The notes under the pieces: generated by a model | What the model was told of the DNA's origin: nothing | The model's database searches: none | What the model saw: the letters and a program-made list of their open reading frames with translations, nothing else | Program-made: the position numbers and the translations under genes | In this document: positions 35,242 through 43,625 of the stretch, piece by piece | Position numbering within the stretch: position 1 is the stretch's first letter | How the letters are laid out: every line of letters starts with the position of its first letter | Origin: Eshraghiella crossota | GTDB lineage: Bacteria; Bacillota; Clostridia; Lachnospirales; Lachnospiraceae | DNA: 64,000 nucleotides | NCBI RefSeq assembly: GCF_025148445.1 | Contig: NZ_CP102270.1 | Span: forward strand, 806,001 to 870,000 | Direction: 5' to 3'

Positions 35242-36258
35242 ATGGATTCAAATAAAGATATTTTAAACACTATCAGTGACAGTAACAGACGTTTTGCAAA
35301 GAAGAAAAGAGAGGAAGATCTTCTTGGAGTGCCTGAAAAAGTAGCAACAGAGCTTGAGAAAGCAATGGAACAGGAAGATAATGGATATTTTGATAAGGCA
35401 AAAGATATATGTGTACAGATTCTTGCAACAGAAGAAGGCAGGAATGTTGAAAAAGTTATACTTACATTGGCAAGAATATATCCAAAAGTTATTGAAACCG
35501 ATATTTATGACTGTAATAAAAGATACCAGACGGATGTGGAGGATTATTTTAAATTCCTTGACAGCATTACAATGAATGACCTTATGCAGGAATATGTTGT
35601 AGAAACATTGGCTAAGTTTTGTGAGTTAATGGAAAATGAATGGTACAGACCTCTTTTCAGGGAATTTGTCGCAACTGTTGAAAAGAAAGGCTATCTCACA
35701 AAAGAAGAGTACAGAAAAACCCTTGACTCAGCATACGCATCTGCCGAATCGGTTGTGTATTTTGATGACAATAAAGTAAGCATAATTATGAAGAATGTCC
35801 TTAAATCAGGCTATGAAAGAGCCTATGTTTTGGCCGGAGTTGAGGAAACGGACAAAAGACAGAAGATGGAAATGGACATATATACCAATATATATTATCT
35901 TTGCTGTTATTATGACAACAATACGGATGAAGTCGAATACATTATGTCAGCATATCCTCACAGCTATGAGACTATAGAAAAAGATGTTGAAGAAATTAAG
36001 TCTGATAAACAGGCTAAAATATCAAAAACATTGGATAAACTTGCTCCTTTTGCCGCAAAAAATATAGACAGGGAAGCTCTTAAAACAGCTCTTGACAAAG
36101 CATATCAGTATGTTTTGAACAGCCACAAGCAGCCGGAATTAATCCATAGCGGAAAACAGCCTTACTATAGAAAAAATACTAAAATAGGACGCAATGACTT
36201 ATGTCCATGTGGCTCCGGACGTAAATATAAACAGTGTTGCGGAAGAGATGTAAAATGA
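35242..36258 (+). CDS. SEC-C motif protein
   Basis: The 338-residue mainly helical protein ends with a SEC-C zinc finger, '[24 protein letters not shown]', the same Cys-x-Cys...Cys-Cys motif as the SecA C-terminus. The rest ('[29 protein letters not shown]') looks like helical repeats and has no motif I can name. The frame opens at 35182, but CAGGAGGCGTATTTA precedes ATG 35242. The stop overlaps the LrgA ATG as ATGA, so the three genes to 37308 form one operon. A chaperone or binding role is only suggested by the finger. Confidence 0.75.
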   Translation: MDSNKDILNTISDSNRRFAKKKREEDLLGVPEKVATELEKAMEQEDNGYFDKAKDICVQILATEEGRNVEKVILTLARIYPKVIETDIYDCNKRYQTDVEDYFKFLDSITMNDLMQEYVVETLAKFCELMENEWYRPLFREFVATVEKKGYLTKEEYRKTLDSAYASAESVVYFDDNKVSIIMKNVLKSGYERAYVLAGVEETDKRQKMEMDIYTNIYYLCCYYDNNTDEVEYIMSAYPHSYETIEKDVEEIKSDKQAKISKTLDKLAPFAAKNIDREALKTALDKAYQYVLNSHKQPELIHSGKQPYYRKNTKIGRNDLCPCGSGRKYKQCCGRDVK

Positions 36259-36623
36259 AATACTTAAGACAGTTTTTAATAATAATAATGATTTCACTTA
36301 TCGGGGAAGTAATGCATTATTTTATTCCGTTGCCGGTACCGGCAAGTATTTACGGAATGGCAATTCTTTTTGTGGGTCTTATGACAAAAATTATCCCTCT
36401 TGATTACGTTAAAGACGCAGGAAAATTAATGATAGAAATCATGCCTGTGATGTTTATACCGGCAGGAGTGGGGCTTATGGCTAGTTTTGGCGTATTAAAG
36501 CCCATGATTATTCCGTTTTGCGTGGTTCTTATTGTAACTGTTGTTACGGTTATAATAATAACAGGCCACGTTTCACAGTTTATTATTAAATCAGGAAAGA
36601 AGAAAAATAAAGAAAATGAATGA
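36255..36623 (+). CDS. lrgA: LrgA/CidA-type holin-like membrane protein
   Basis: The 122-residue protein has four transmembrane segments and the family pattern '[33 protein letters not shown]' and '[19 protein letters not shown]'. LrgA/CidA proteins form holin-like pores tied to lysis control and overflow metabolism. The ATG at 36255 overlaps the stop of the SEC-C gene (ATGA). lrgB starts 8 bp before this gene ends. An upstream ATG at 36234 adds residues inside the SEC-C gene and is less likely. Confidence 0.9.
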   Translation: MKYLRQFLIIIMISLIGEVMHYFIPLPVPASIYGMAILFVGLMTKIIPLDYVKDAGKLMIEIMPVMFIPAGVGLMASFGVLKPMIIPFCVVLIVTVVTVIIITGHVSQFIIKSGKKKNKENE

Positions 36624-37308
36624 GTTTTTTCAAATATCGGCATTTGCGGGAGTTACACTGAGCCTTGTGGCATATATGATAGGCGTGTTTCTTAAGAAAA
36701 AAACCAAGCTTGCCATATTTAATCCACTTATGATTTCTATTGTGGTTACAATAATTGTCCTCATTGTGTCAAAAACCGATTATGAAGTATATAACGAAGG
36801 CGCAAAATATTTAAGCTGGCTTCTTACACCGGCAACGGTATGCCTTGCAATCCCTCTTTATGAACAGATTGATTTATTGAAAAAAAATTACAAAGCTGTA
36901 TTTGCCGGAATTCTTTCAGGTGTTTTGACAAGCCTTCTTACGGTTTTTGTGCTGGCAAAATTAATGAAATTAAACCATACCGAATACATAACGCTTCTGC
37001 CTAAATCAATAACAACGGCAATCGGAATGGGCATATCCGAGGAACTTGGCGGATATGTTACCATAACAGTGGCAATAATTGTACTTACAGGAGTTGTGGG
37101 TAATATTTTCGGAGAAATTATATGTAAAATATTCCATATTACCGAACCGATATCAAAAGGTCTTGCACTTGGAACCTCATCACATGCGATAGGAACGGCT
37201 AAAGCAATGGAAATGGGAGAAGTGGAAGGAGCAATGAGCAGTCTTTCCATTGCTGTGTCAGGAATTCTGACCGTAATATTTGCATCCGTTTTTTCTCATT
37301 TTATTTAA
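36616..37308 (+). CDS. lrgB: LrgB-family membrane protein
   Basis: The 230-residue protein has about seven transmembrane segments and the LrgB signature 'LLPKSITTAIGMGISEELGGYVTITVAIIVLTGVVGNIFG' and 'GLALGTSSHAIGTAKAMEMGEVEGAMSSLSIAVSGIL'. It is the standard partner of LrgA; related plant and bacterial proteins transport glycolate or pyruvate. It overlaps lrgA by 8 bp. The placement right before pckA could reflect a link to pyruvate/PEP metabolism, which is inference. Confidence 0.92.
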   Translation: MNEFFQISAFAGVTLSLVAYMIGVFLKKKTKLAIFNPLMISIVVTIIVLIVSKTDYEVYNEGAKYLSWLLTPATVCLAIPLYEQIDLLKKNYKAVFAGILSGVLTSLLTVFVLAKLMKLNHTEYITLLPKSITTAIGMGISEELGGYVTITVAIIVLTGVVGNIFGEIICKIFHITEPISKGLALGTSSHAIGTAKAMEMGEVEGAMSSLSIAVSGILTVIFASVFSHFI

Positions 37309-37338
37309 TATTATGATAAAAGTATATGGTGAAAAGTC

Positions 37339-37366
37339 TTGATTTTAAATGATATTTATGTATAAT
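37339..37366 (+). promoter_or_regulatory. Promoter for pckA
   Basis: TTGATT (37339-37344) and TATAAT (37361-37366) are separated by 16 bp, 41 bp before the pckA ATG. Confidence 0.55.
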
Positions 37367-37406
37367 GAATACGAACAATTAATTTAGAAAAGGAGTCAGA
37401 GACAAG

Positions 37407-39011
37407 ATGGCAACAATTGATTTAACTAAATATGGCATCACAGGTGCTACTGAAATTGTACACAATCCTTCTTACGAATTATTATTTGAAGAAGAGACTA
37501 AGGCAGGCCTTGAAGGTTACGATAAGGGACAGGTTAGTGAACTTGGCGCTGTAAACGTAATGACAGGTGTTTATACAGGACGTTCTCCTAAAGACAAGTA
37601 CATTGTTATGGATGAGAATTCTAAGAACACAGTATGGTGGACTTCAGATGAATACAAGAATGATAATCATCCACTTTCAGAAGAGAACTGGAAGATTTTA
37701 AAGGAAATTGCTAAGAAAGAGCTTTCTAACAAGAAACTTTATGTAGTAGACGCATTCTGCGGTGCTAATAAAGATACACGTATGGCAATTCGTTTTATCG
37801 TAGAAGTAGCTTGGCAGGCACACTTTGTTACAAATATGTTCATCAAACCAACAGATGAAGAATTAGCAAATTTTGAACCTGACTTTATTGTATACAACGC
37901 TTCTAAGGCAAAAGTTGAGAACTATAAAGAACTTGGCTTAAATTCTGAAACAGCAGTTGCATTTAACATTACAAGCCGTGAACAGGTTATCATCAATACA
38001 TGGTACGGCGGAGAAATGAAGAAGGGTATGTTCTCTATGATGAACTACTACTTACCTCTTAAGGGTATTGCATCAATGCACTGCTCAGCTAACACAGATA
38101 AAGAAGGCAAGAATACAGCAATCTTCTTCGGTTTATCAGGAACAGGTAAGACAACACTTTCAACAGACCCTAACCGTCTCTTAATCGGTGATGATGAACA
38201 CGGATGGGATGATAACGGCGTATTCAACTTTGAAGGTGGATGCTATGCTAAGGTTATCGACCTTGATAAGGATTCAGAGCCGGATATCTACAATGCAATC
38301 AGACGTAATGCTCTCCTTGAGAACGTATCACTTGATGCTAACGGAAAGATTGATTTCACAGATAAGAGTGTAACAGAGAATACAAGAGTATCTTACCCAA
38401 TTAACCATATCGAAAATATCGTTCGTCCAATTTCTTCAGCTCCAGCAGCTAAGAACGTTATTTTCCTTTCAGCAGATGCTTTCGGAGTTCTTCCTCCTGT
38501 ATCTATTCTTACACCAGAGCAGACACAGTACTACTTCCTTTCAGGATTTACTGCTAAGCTTGCAGGTACAGAACGTGGAATTACAGAACCAACACCTACA
38601 TTCTCAGCATGTTTCGGACAGGCATTCCTTGAGTTACATCCAACTAAGTATGCTGAAGAACTTGTTAAGAAGATGAAACAGAGCGGTGCTAAGGCATATC
38701 TTGTTAATACAGGTTGGAACGGAACAGGTAAGAGAATTTCTATTAAGGATACAAGAGGAATTATCAATGCTATCTTAAGTGGTGCTATCAACAACGTTCC
38801 TACTAAGACAATTCCTCATTTCAATTTTGAAGTTCCTACAGAACTTCCGGGAGTTGACACAGGAATTCTTGATCCACGTGACACATACGCAGATGCTTCT
38901 GAATGGGAAGTTAAGGCAAAAGATCTTGCAGGAAGATTTGTTAAGAACTTTGCTAAGTATGAAGGAAATGATGCAGGTAAAGCACTCGTTGCAGCAGGTC
39001 CAGAAGCTTAA
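37407..39011 (+). CDS. pckA: Phosphoenolpyruvate carboxykinase (ATP)
   Basis: The 534-residue enzyme interconverts oxaloacetate and PEP using ATP/ADP. Visible motifs are [12 protein letters not shown] (substrate Arg), the kinase P-loop [11 protein letters not shown] (about residue 242), [11 protein letters not shown] for metal binding, and '[17 protein letters not shown]'. In fermentative anaerobes it often runs towards oxaloacetate for succinate/propionate formation. AAAGGAGTCAGAGACAAG precedes the ATG. Codon choice is more biased than in its neighbours (many AAG, GCT, GTT codons), fitting high expression. Confidence 0.97.
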   Translation: MATIDLTKYGITGATEIVHNPSYELLFEEETKAGLEGYDKGQVSELGAVNVMTGVYTGRSPKDKYIVMDENSKNTVWWTSDEYKNDNHPLSEENWKILKEIAKKELSNKKLYVVDAFCGANKDTRMAIRFIVEVAWQAHFVTNMFIKPTDEELANFEPDFIVYNASKAKVENYKELGLNSETAVAFNITSREQVIINTWYGGEMKKGMFSMMNYYLPLKGIASMHCSANTDKEGKNTAIFFGLSGTGKTTLSTDPNRLLIGDDEHGWDDNGVFNFEGGCYAKVIDLDKDSEPDIYNAIRRNALLENVSLDANGKIDFTDKSVTENTRVSYPINHIENIVRPISSAPAAKNVIFLSADAFGVLPPVSILTPEQTQYYFLSGFTAKLAGTERGITEPTPTFSACFGQAFLELHPTKYAEELVKKMKQSGAKAYLVNTGWNGTGKRISIKDTRGIINAILSGAINNVPTKTIPHFNFEVPTELPGVDTGILDPRDTYADASEWEVKAKDLAGRFVKNFAKYEGNDAGKALVAAGPEA

Positions 39012-39039
39012 TATTTAAGAATATTATACAAATAATTAA

Positions 39040-39076
39040 AACGACTATGAATTGTTATGATTCATAGTCGTTTTTG
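39040..39076. terminator. Bidirectional terminator between pckA and the deacetylase
   Basis: ACGACTATGAA (39041-39051) pairs with TTCATAGTCGT (39061-39071) flanked by AAAA and TTTTT. Confidence 0.9.
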
Positions 39077-39093
39077 ACATATAAAATATTTTA

Positions 39094-40050
39094 TTAAAAA
39101 TCTGCCTGTACCGGAGTTGTACTTTGTGTTATCGGTAAAATAACACAATTCATCTCATTAATCAGCGTATCAAGAATGCGGGGAAGCGCTTCAACGGTAG
39201 CTTCATGACCGCTGCCATCGTGCATAAGTACAACACTTACGTCTTTATTTCTGACCCCGTTTATTACGTTATTATATACCTGTTCACTTGTAATTGACCC
39301 ATTCCCATCACCGGATGATACATTCCAGTCATAATAAATGAGCCCTTTTGATTTTACATAGGGAATATATTCTGTTTTCATCCTTTCATCGGCAAAACTT
39401 GTGGATGAGCCTCCCGGAAATCTTGATACATAAGGCTTAAAGCCTGTTAATTCATATACATAATTATATACGCTGTCAATATCTTCTTTAAAAGCATCAA
39501 GGGACTGATATATATTCGCTCTTGAGTGGGTATAGGAATGTATTCCAAGTGTATGGTCTTTTGCAAGAATGGCATTATATTGTTCCTTGGCAAAATCCTT
39601 ACTAGGGGAATATTCAGCAACAACAAAGAAAGTTGCCTTAACACCATATTTATCAAGTGTATCAAGTACGGCAGGAGTAAGAGTACCCGAGCCGTCATCA
39701 AAAGTCAGATATACTATCTTTTGTCCATTCTCCTTTGCATTAATGGCAATCTGATTGTACTTGTTATCTCGAAGCATATCAGGATTTTCGGTGGTTTCTT
39801 CCTCCGCTGTGGTTGGAGTTTCAGTAGTAGTCTCTTTTTCATTATCTGTTGTTTTTTCTGTATCCGATGTGGTTTCAGCATCAGACGTAGTTGAAGCATC
39901 AGCTGTAGTTTTGACTGTAGGACCGGTATCAGCTTTTTTTTCACTGCCTGATTTGTCCGGTTTCTTAAGCACAAGCAAGGTTATCAGCACAAGTGCTGTC
40001 ATAAGAGAAACTACTAAAAATATTATGGTAATTTTTTCTTTTTTCTTCAT
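39094..40050 (-). CDS. Membrane-anchored polysaccharide deacetylase (NodB homology)
   Basis: The 318-residue protein has a Lys-rich start, one transmembrane segment (about 8-27), a Thr/Glu/Ser-rich linker (about 40-92) and a NodB domain. The catalytic motif is KIVYLTFDDGSGTL, the zinc His pair is in LGIHSYTHSRA, and SRFPGGSST follows. Members remove N- or O-acetyl groups from peptidoglycan or other glycans outside the cell. The linker is built from TTSDAETTSDTEKTT-like units. It is transcribed towards pckA. A ribosome binding site is not obvious; the ATG lies after AATATGAA. Confidence 0.88.
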   Translation of the reverse strand: MKKKEKITIIFLVVSLMTALVLITLLVLKKPDKSGSEKKADTGPTVKTTADASTTSDAETTSDTEKTTDNEKETTTETPTTAEEETTENPDMLRDNKYNQIAINAKENGQKIVYLTFDDGSGTLTPAVLDTLDKYGVKATFFVVAEYSPSKDFAKEQYNAILAKDHTLGIHSYTHSRANIYQSLDAFKEDIDSVYNYVYELTGFKPYVSRFPGGSSTSFADERMKTEYIPYVKSKGLIYYDWNVSSGDGNGSITSEQVYNNVINGVRNKDVSVVLMHDGSGHEATVEALPRILDTLINEMNCVILPITQSTTPVQADF

Positions 40051-40157
40051 ATTTCATATTATAAAACGCAGGTATATACATGTCAAACAGCCAAAAGTTA
40101 CATATACCGGGATTAATGAAAAAAATGAAAATATGCAAAAAACTATTTATAAATATA

Positions 40158-40186
40158 TTGACAGAAAAATAACAATGTGGTATAGT
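40158..40186 (+). promoter_or_regulatory. Consensus promoter of the first tRNA-Gly
   Basis: TTGACA (40158-40163), exact 17-bp spacer and TATAGT (40181-40186). The same elements precede the second tRNA-Gly. A CTTGCG...CGCAAG hairpin lies between promoter and tRNA (40190-40213). Confidence 0.85.
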
Positions 40187-40219
40187 TCTACTTGCGTTGT
40201 GAGTGACGCAAGTAATAAT

Positions 40220-40291
40220 GCGCGAGTGGCTCAGTGGTGGAGCGTCTCCTTGCCAAGGAGAAGGTCGCGGGTTCGATCCCCGTCTCGCGCT
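40220..40291 (+). tRNA. tRNA-Gly (GCC), first copy
   Basis: The acceptor strands GCGCGAG (40220-40226) and CTCGCGC (40284-40290) pair fully with discriminator T. The D arm GCTCAGTGGTGGAGC, anticodon stem TCTCC/GGAGA with loop TTGCCAA (anticodon GCC), and the T arm with GGTTCGATCC are all present. CCA is not encoded. The sequence is identical to the copy at 58541. Its 3' end is repeated downstream as the end of the 219-bp units. Confidence 0.97.
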
Positions 40292-40510
40292 TATTTTTTT
40301 TGCAAAAATATAGGTCCTGTTTGCAATTTGCATTGTATGTCATTTTGTGGGCAGGACCTATGTTTTTGCAAAGAGAGGTGCAAGCACCTCTCAAACCTCT
40401 TATGAAATAAGAGGTTCGGATCTCAGGCTCCTAAAGTCGCCTTCGGTCGGTTCGACGGGAAAAAGGTCCACCGGACCTTTTTCTTATACCGCCTCACCCC
40501 GTCTCGCGCT
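40292..40510 (+). repeat. 219-bp tRNA-Gly-linked structured unit, copy 1
   Basis: It begins right after the tRNA and ends with a copy of the tRNA 3' end (CCCCGTCTCGCGCT at 40497-40510). It contains four stems: GCAAAAATATAGGTCCTG with its complement about 30 bases later (18 bp, one wobble); AGAGGTG/CACCTCT; AACCTCTTAT/ATAAGAGGTT; and AAAAAGGTCC/GGACCTTTTT, a terminator-like stem followed by T residues. No convincing protein is encoded. As the tRNA promoter reads into it, it is probably part of the tRNA primary transcript. Confidence 0.85.
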
Positions 40511-40729
40511 TCTTTTTTTTGCAAAAATATAGGTCCTGTTTGCAATTTGCATTGTATGTCATTTTGTGAGCAGGACCTATGTTTTTGCAAAGAGAGGTGC
40601 AAGCACCTCTCAAACCTCTTATTTCATAAGAGGTTCGGATCTCAGGCTCCTAAAGTCGCCTTCGGTCGGTTCGACGGGAAAAAGGTCCACCGGACCTTTT
40701 TCTTATACCGTCTCACCCCGTCTCGCGCT
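40511..40729 (+). repeat. 219-bp tRNA-Gly-linked structured unit, copy 2 (tandem)
   Basis: Same length and about 97% identical to copy 1, ending with the same tRNA 3' sequence at 40716-40729. The loop of the third stem reads TTATTTCATAA here but TTATGAAATAA in the other two copies: an exact reversal of the loop between unchanged stem arms. Confidence 0.85.
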
Positions 40730-40882
40730 TATTTTTATGCACTAAAACAGGGACTTTCCGCTATTTAAAAGTGGGTCACTGTGGGTCACTGGATATAATT
40801 CCTTGTGGTCTGAGGCATGGTGTATCAGTAGGTGGTACATTGTGCCTCAGACTATTTTTTGTACAAATGGATGTGCAGGTGA
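40730..40882 (+). repeat. Conserved tail of the tRNA-Gly module with terminator
   Basis: This segment reappears at 58832-58990. It has the direct repeat GTGGGTCACT twice (about 40770-40790) and a hairpin GTCTGAGGCA (40808-40817) / TGCCTCAGAC (40843-40852) followed by TATTTTTTG, a good intrinsic terminator. No gene is seen. Confidence 0.75.
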
Positions 40883-40925
40883 TGACGTGGCTGCAAAAGA
40901 AAGCCACCACACCTCCGCCATCCGG

Positions 40926-41530
40926 AAATCTCTACCCAAAAGGCGGAAAACCCGGGAAAAAGGTAGAGAATTCTGTAGCTGTCATCCGTGAATCTCTACC
41001 CAAACGGCGAAAATCTGCCGAAAAGGTAGAGAATCCTGTAGCTGTCATCCGTGAATCTCTACCCAAAAGGTGGAAATCCCGGAAAAAGGTAGAGATTCCC
41101 AGAGCCGCCGATCGTAAAATCTCTACCCAAAAGGCGGGAAACCCAGGAAAAAGGTAGAGATTCCCAGAGCCGCCGATTGGAAATCTCTACCCAAAATGCG
41201 GAAAACCCGGGAAAAAGGTAGAGATTCTTGGTGCCGCCGTTTGGAAATCTCTACCCAAAAGGCGGGAAACCCGGGAAAAAGGTAGAGATTCCCAGAGCCG
41301 CCGATTGGAAATCTCTACCCAAAATGCGGAAAACCCGGGAAAAAGGTAGAGATTCCTGTAGCCGCCAGTTGTAAATCTCTACCCAAAAGGCGAAAATCTG
41401 TCGAAAAGGTAGAGATTCCCGCAGCCGCCGTCCGGAAATCTCTACCCAAACAGCGAAAATCAGCCGAAAAGGTAGAGAATCCCAGCTCCGCCATTCGTAA
41501 ATCTCTACCCAAACAGTGGAAAATTCCACC
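40926..41530 (+). repeat. Tandem array of ten 63-64-bp units with CTCTACC/GGTAGAG inverted repeats
   Basis: ATCTCTACCC begins at 40928, 40992, 41055, 41119, 41183, 41247, 41311, 41375, 41438 and 41501, so the period is 63 or 64 bp; the last unit is partial. Each unit has ATCTCTACC, about 25 G/A-rich bases (CAAAAGGCGGAAAACCCGGG-like), then GGTAGAGAT, forming a 9-bp stem, and a 15-17-bp linker with GCCGCC. The linkers are related to each other, so this is a minisatellite and not a CRISPR. Single relatives lie at 9826-9870 and 58990-59040. Confidence 0.9.
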
Positions 41531-41580
41531 TGCCCAAACATAAAAAACTACACTAACTAACATACCCCGCTAAATATTAA

Positions 41581-41608
41581 TTGACATTAATTTTCAGAAG
41601 TATAAAAT
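41581..41608 (+). promoter_or_regulatory. Promoter-like sequence before the TnpB remnant
   Basis: TTGACA (41581-41586) and TAAAAT (41603-41608) with a 16-bp spacer. Confidence 0.45.
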
Positions 41609-41630
41609 AGAAAGAGTAAGGATTATGATT

Positions 41631-41782
41631 ATGAAACGGAATGTTAGTGGAAGCGGCGGCACTTGCCCCATCAGCGAAGAACCGCCGGCCATTGAAATAC
41701 ATTGTATATACCGGCAAGAAAAGACAGGTTGCGAGGTCAGTGAAGCAGGAAGCCCATTGGCTTTAGACAATGGGTAGTTCAC
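41631..41782 (+). mobile_element. TnpB-type transposon right end with omega-RNA-like hairpin (remnant)
   Basis: A 48-codon frame (41631-41777) ends 'CEVSEAGSPLALDNG*', which I recall as a common C-terminal end near IS200/IS605-type tnpB genes. The DNA over the stop forms CCCATTG (41753-41759) / CAATGGG (41768-41774), directly followed by TAGTTCAC, the usual boundary of such elements and of the omega-RNA scaffold. No catalytic TnpB domain remains. Bases after 41782 would be in the guide position of an intact element. Confidence 0.5.
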
Positions 41783-41819
41783 TACAGGTCGAGAATTTAA
41801 GTATCGTGGAGGTTAATAT

Positions 41820-42185
41820 ATGATTTTAGCTTTTTTAGTTTGCGTAGGTGTAGCGATTGGCTTTCTTGTAATGGGAATTAAAATACGTAAATCAGACAAG
41901 CCGGCAGGCTATTATACTTTTTTAAAGAAGCCGGAAGTAGATAGTATCAAAAAATACAATAATGCAATATCTGTTTTGTGGTATATAGCATCTGTATTTT
42001 TAATAGGAAATGCAGTTCCTTTATTATTTCTTGAAAAAGATTCACCGGAACTTGTTATGGTGTGGATAGTCTGTTTAGGCTGGTTAATAGTATTGGTATC
42101 TGCCTATTGGATTATTGATTATTTGCGCAGTGTAAATAAAAAAAGACGAAGACGAAGAATACGAAGAAGACAAAGAGTACTTTAA
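41820..42185 (+). CDS. Small membrane protein with Arg-rich tail, unknown function
   Basis: The 121-residue protein has three hydrophobic segments (about 2-20, 48-68, 78-104) and a strongly basic C-terminus (KKRRRRRIRRRQRVL). It somewhat resembles small DUF3784-type membrane proteins, but I cannot assign it firmly. GTGGAGGTTAATAT gives a good ribosome binding site. The next gene starts just downstream, so the two may be co-transcribed. It lies directly after the transposon remnant. Confidence 0.65.
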   Translation: MILAFLVCVGVAIGFLVMGIKIRKSDKPAGYYTFLKKPEVDSIKKYNNAISVLWYIASVFLIGNAVPLLFLEKDSPELVMVWIVCLGWLIVLVSAYWIIDYLRSVNKKRRRRRIRRRQRVL

Positions 42186-42206
42186 TTTATGTATGGAAGT
42201 TTTGCA

Positions 42207-43106
42207 ATGACTGAAAGCAATGGTAAAGCACATTACCACTTGCCGGGATTATTTGAATTTTATGAATTGTACAAGGTGTTTCTGCCTCTTTTTTATGAAC
42301 ATAGGGAATATTTTTATGAATGGTGTGATATAGGCTCCATATACGGGGCACCTCCGGATTGTGTCTGGGGCGGGGGACGTGTCGGTTTTGGGGAAGAGAA
42401 TGCAGATGAGGTGTATACCCTTCTTAAGGAGTACGGAATCTCTGCAAGACTCACGTTCAGCAATTCATTGCTTAGGGAGGAACATCTGTCAGACAGAAAA
42501 TGCAACAGGTTATGCAGTTTGTTTGAAGATTCCCAAAACGGTATTATCATATATTCCGATTTATTGATGGAATATATCCAAAAAAACTATCCTAAGTTCT
42601 ATTATGTGTCATCCACAACTAAAGTAATTACAGATTTTGATGAGTTTAAAAATGAAACCGACAGAGAAGAGTTCAGATATGTTGTACCTGATTTCAGATT
42701 TAATAAGAGATTTGACAGATTAAGCACATTATCAGAAGAACAAAAGAAAAAAACGGAGTTTCTTTGCAATGAATGTTGTAATTTCGGATGTTCCGACAGA
42801 AAAAAATGCTATGAGAGTGTCAGCCGCAAATCCCTTGGGGAGACAGGTACAGAGCATTACTGCACATCACCTGATGCAGAAGATGGATATATTTTTTCAA
42901 AAGCGATGTTAAATCCGGGATTTATAGGTGTAGAGGACATTAAAAAAATCTATATGCCGATGGGCTTTTCGGAATTTAAAATAGAAGGACGGGGACTGGG
43001 AAGTGCCCTTATTCTGGAATTTTTGCTGTATTATATGACTAAGCCCGAGTACCACTTAAAAGTCAGGGAAGCAATTTATCTTGATAATATGCTGGATTTA
43101 TTTTAG
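42207..43106 (+). CDS. Cys-rich U32-like conserved protein, unknown function
   Basis: The roughly 300-residue protein starts at ATG 42207 (GGAAG box) or 42189. 'ARLTFSNSLLREEHLSDRKCNRLCSLFEDSQNGIIIYSDLLMEYIQKNYPKFYYVSSTTKVI' resembles the barrel part of U32-peptidase-like proteins. The later block FLCNECCNFGCSDRKKCYESVSR, with a further EHYC, is a cysteine cluster that could hold metal or an iron-sulphur centre. No radical-SAM CxxxCxxC motif is seen. I do not know a function. It lies between two small membrane-protein genes. Confidence 0.55.
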   Translation: MTESNGKAHYHLPGLFEFYELYKVFLPLFYEHREYFYEWCDIGSIYGAPPDCVWGGGRVGFGEENADEVYTLLKEYGISARLTFSNSLLREEHLSDRKCNRLCSLFEDSQNGIIIYSDLLMEYIQKNYPKFYYVSSTTKVITDFDEFKNETDREEFRYVVPDFRFNKRFDRLSTLSEEQKKKTEFLCNECCNFGCSDRKKCYESVSRKSLGETGTEHYCTSPDAEDGYIFSKAMLNPGFIGVEDIKKIYMPMGFSEFKIEGRGLGSALILEFLLYYMTKPEYHLKVREAIYLDNMLDLF

Positions 43107-43134
43107 AAAATTAACAGATAAGGAGGGTTTTATA

Positions 43135-43530
43135 ATGAAAAGTATTAAACCGGGACGAGGTCCCTCTAAACTTAATATGGTAAGTGCCATAGGAGCAGCA
43201 GTGTTTGGGGTATTCTGGTGCGTGTTTGCGGTTGCAATCGGGGGCGGGTTTATGCTGCCATTCGGAATTATTTTTATAGTAATTGCAATTGCCATGGCGG
43301 TGTATTCGTATCATAATGCAACAGCAAAGGACAGATATTCGATTTTTGATATTGTTGATGAAAATGAGGAAAAGGATCCATTGAATGAACAATACGGAAG
43401 AAAAAAAGAAGAATATGACATGGGTAGTAATGTCGGAGGAACGGATGTGAATTTTTGTCCGTATTGCGGCAGACACCTGGAAAAAGGATTTGATTTTTGC
43501 CCTAAATGCGGTAAAAAAATTATACTTTAA
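43135..43530 (+). CDS. Membrane protein with C-terminal zinc ribbon
   Basis: The 131-residue product has two transmembrane segments (about 15-36 and 40-58), an acidic linker, and a C-terminal zinc ribbon VNFCPYCGRHLEKGFDFCPKCGKKI with the two CxxCG knuckles. The role is unknown; zinc ribbons of this type are common in small clostridial membrane proteins. The frame opens at 43081, but AAGGAGGGTTTTATA clearly selects ATG 43135. Confidence 0.75.
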   Translation: MKSIKPGRGPSKLNMVSAIGAAVFGVFWCVFAVAIGGGFMLPFGIIFIVIAIAMAVYSYHNATAKDRYSIFDIVDENEEKDPLNEQYGRKKEEYDMGSNVGGTDVNFCPYCGRHLEKGFDFCPKCGKKIIL

Positions 43531-43625
43531 TTTTACATAAATAATATTTTAGTGAGATAGTTAGTTTACTTTCTTTTTGATAATTTTTTCTTGTAAGAAA
43601 TAATTACAAAAAGGAAGGAAACAAT

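Noticed and set aside
40347-40768. Cys-rich short reading frames in the 219-bp units
   Set aside because: They run through hairpins and across the tRNA-like end, lack ribosome binding sites and change frame between copies. They are best explained as chance frames in a structured repeat.
40926-41530. Possible CRISPR array
   Set aside because: The period is regular, but about 48 of 63-64 bases are repeat and the linkers are variants of one another (GCCGCC core), not unique spacers. No cas gene is present.
41251-41563. Repetitive proteins on the minus strand of the 64-bp array
   Set aside because: The frame rotates every unit and the same peptide motifs appear in different frames. There is no start signal.
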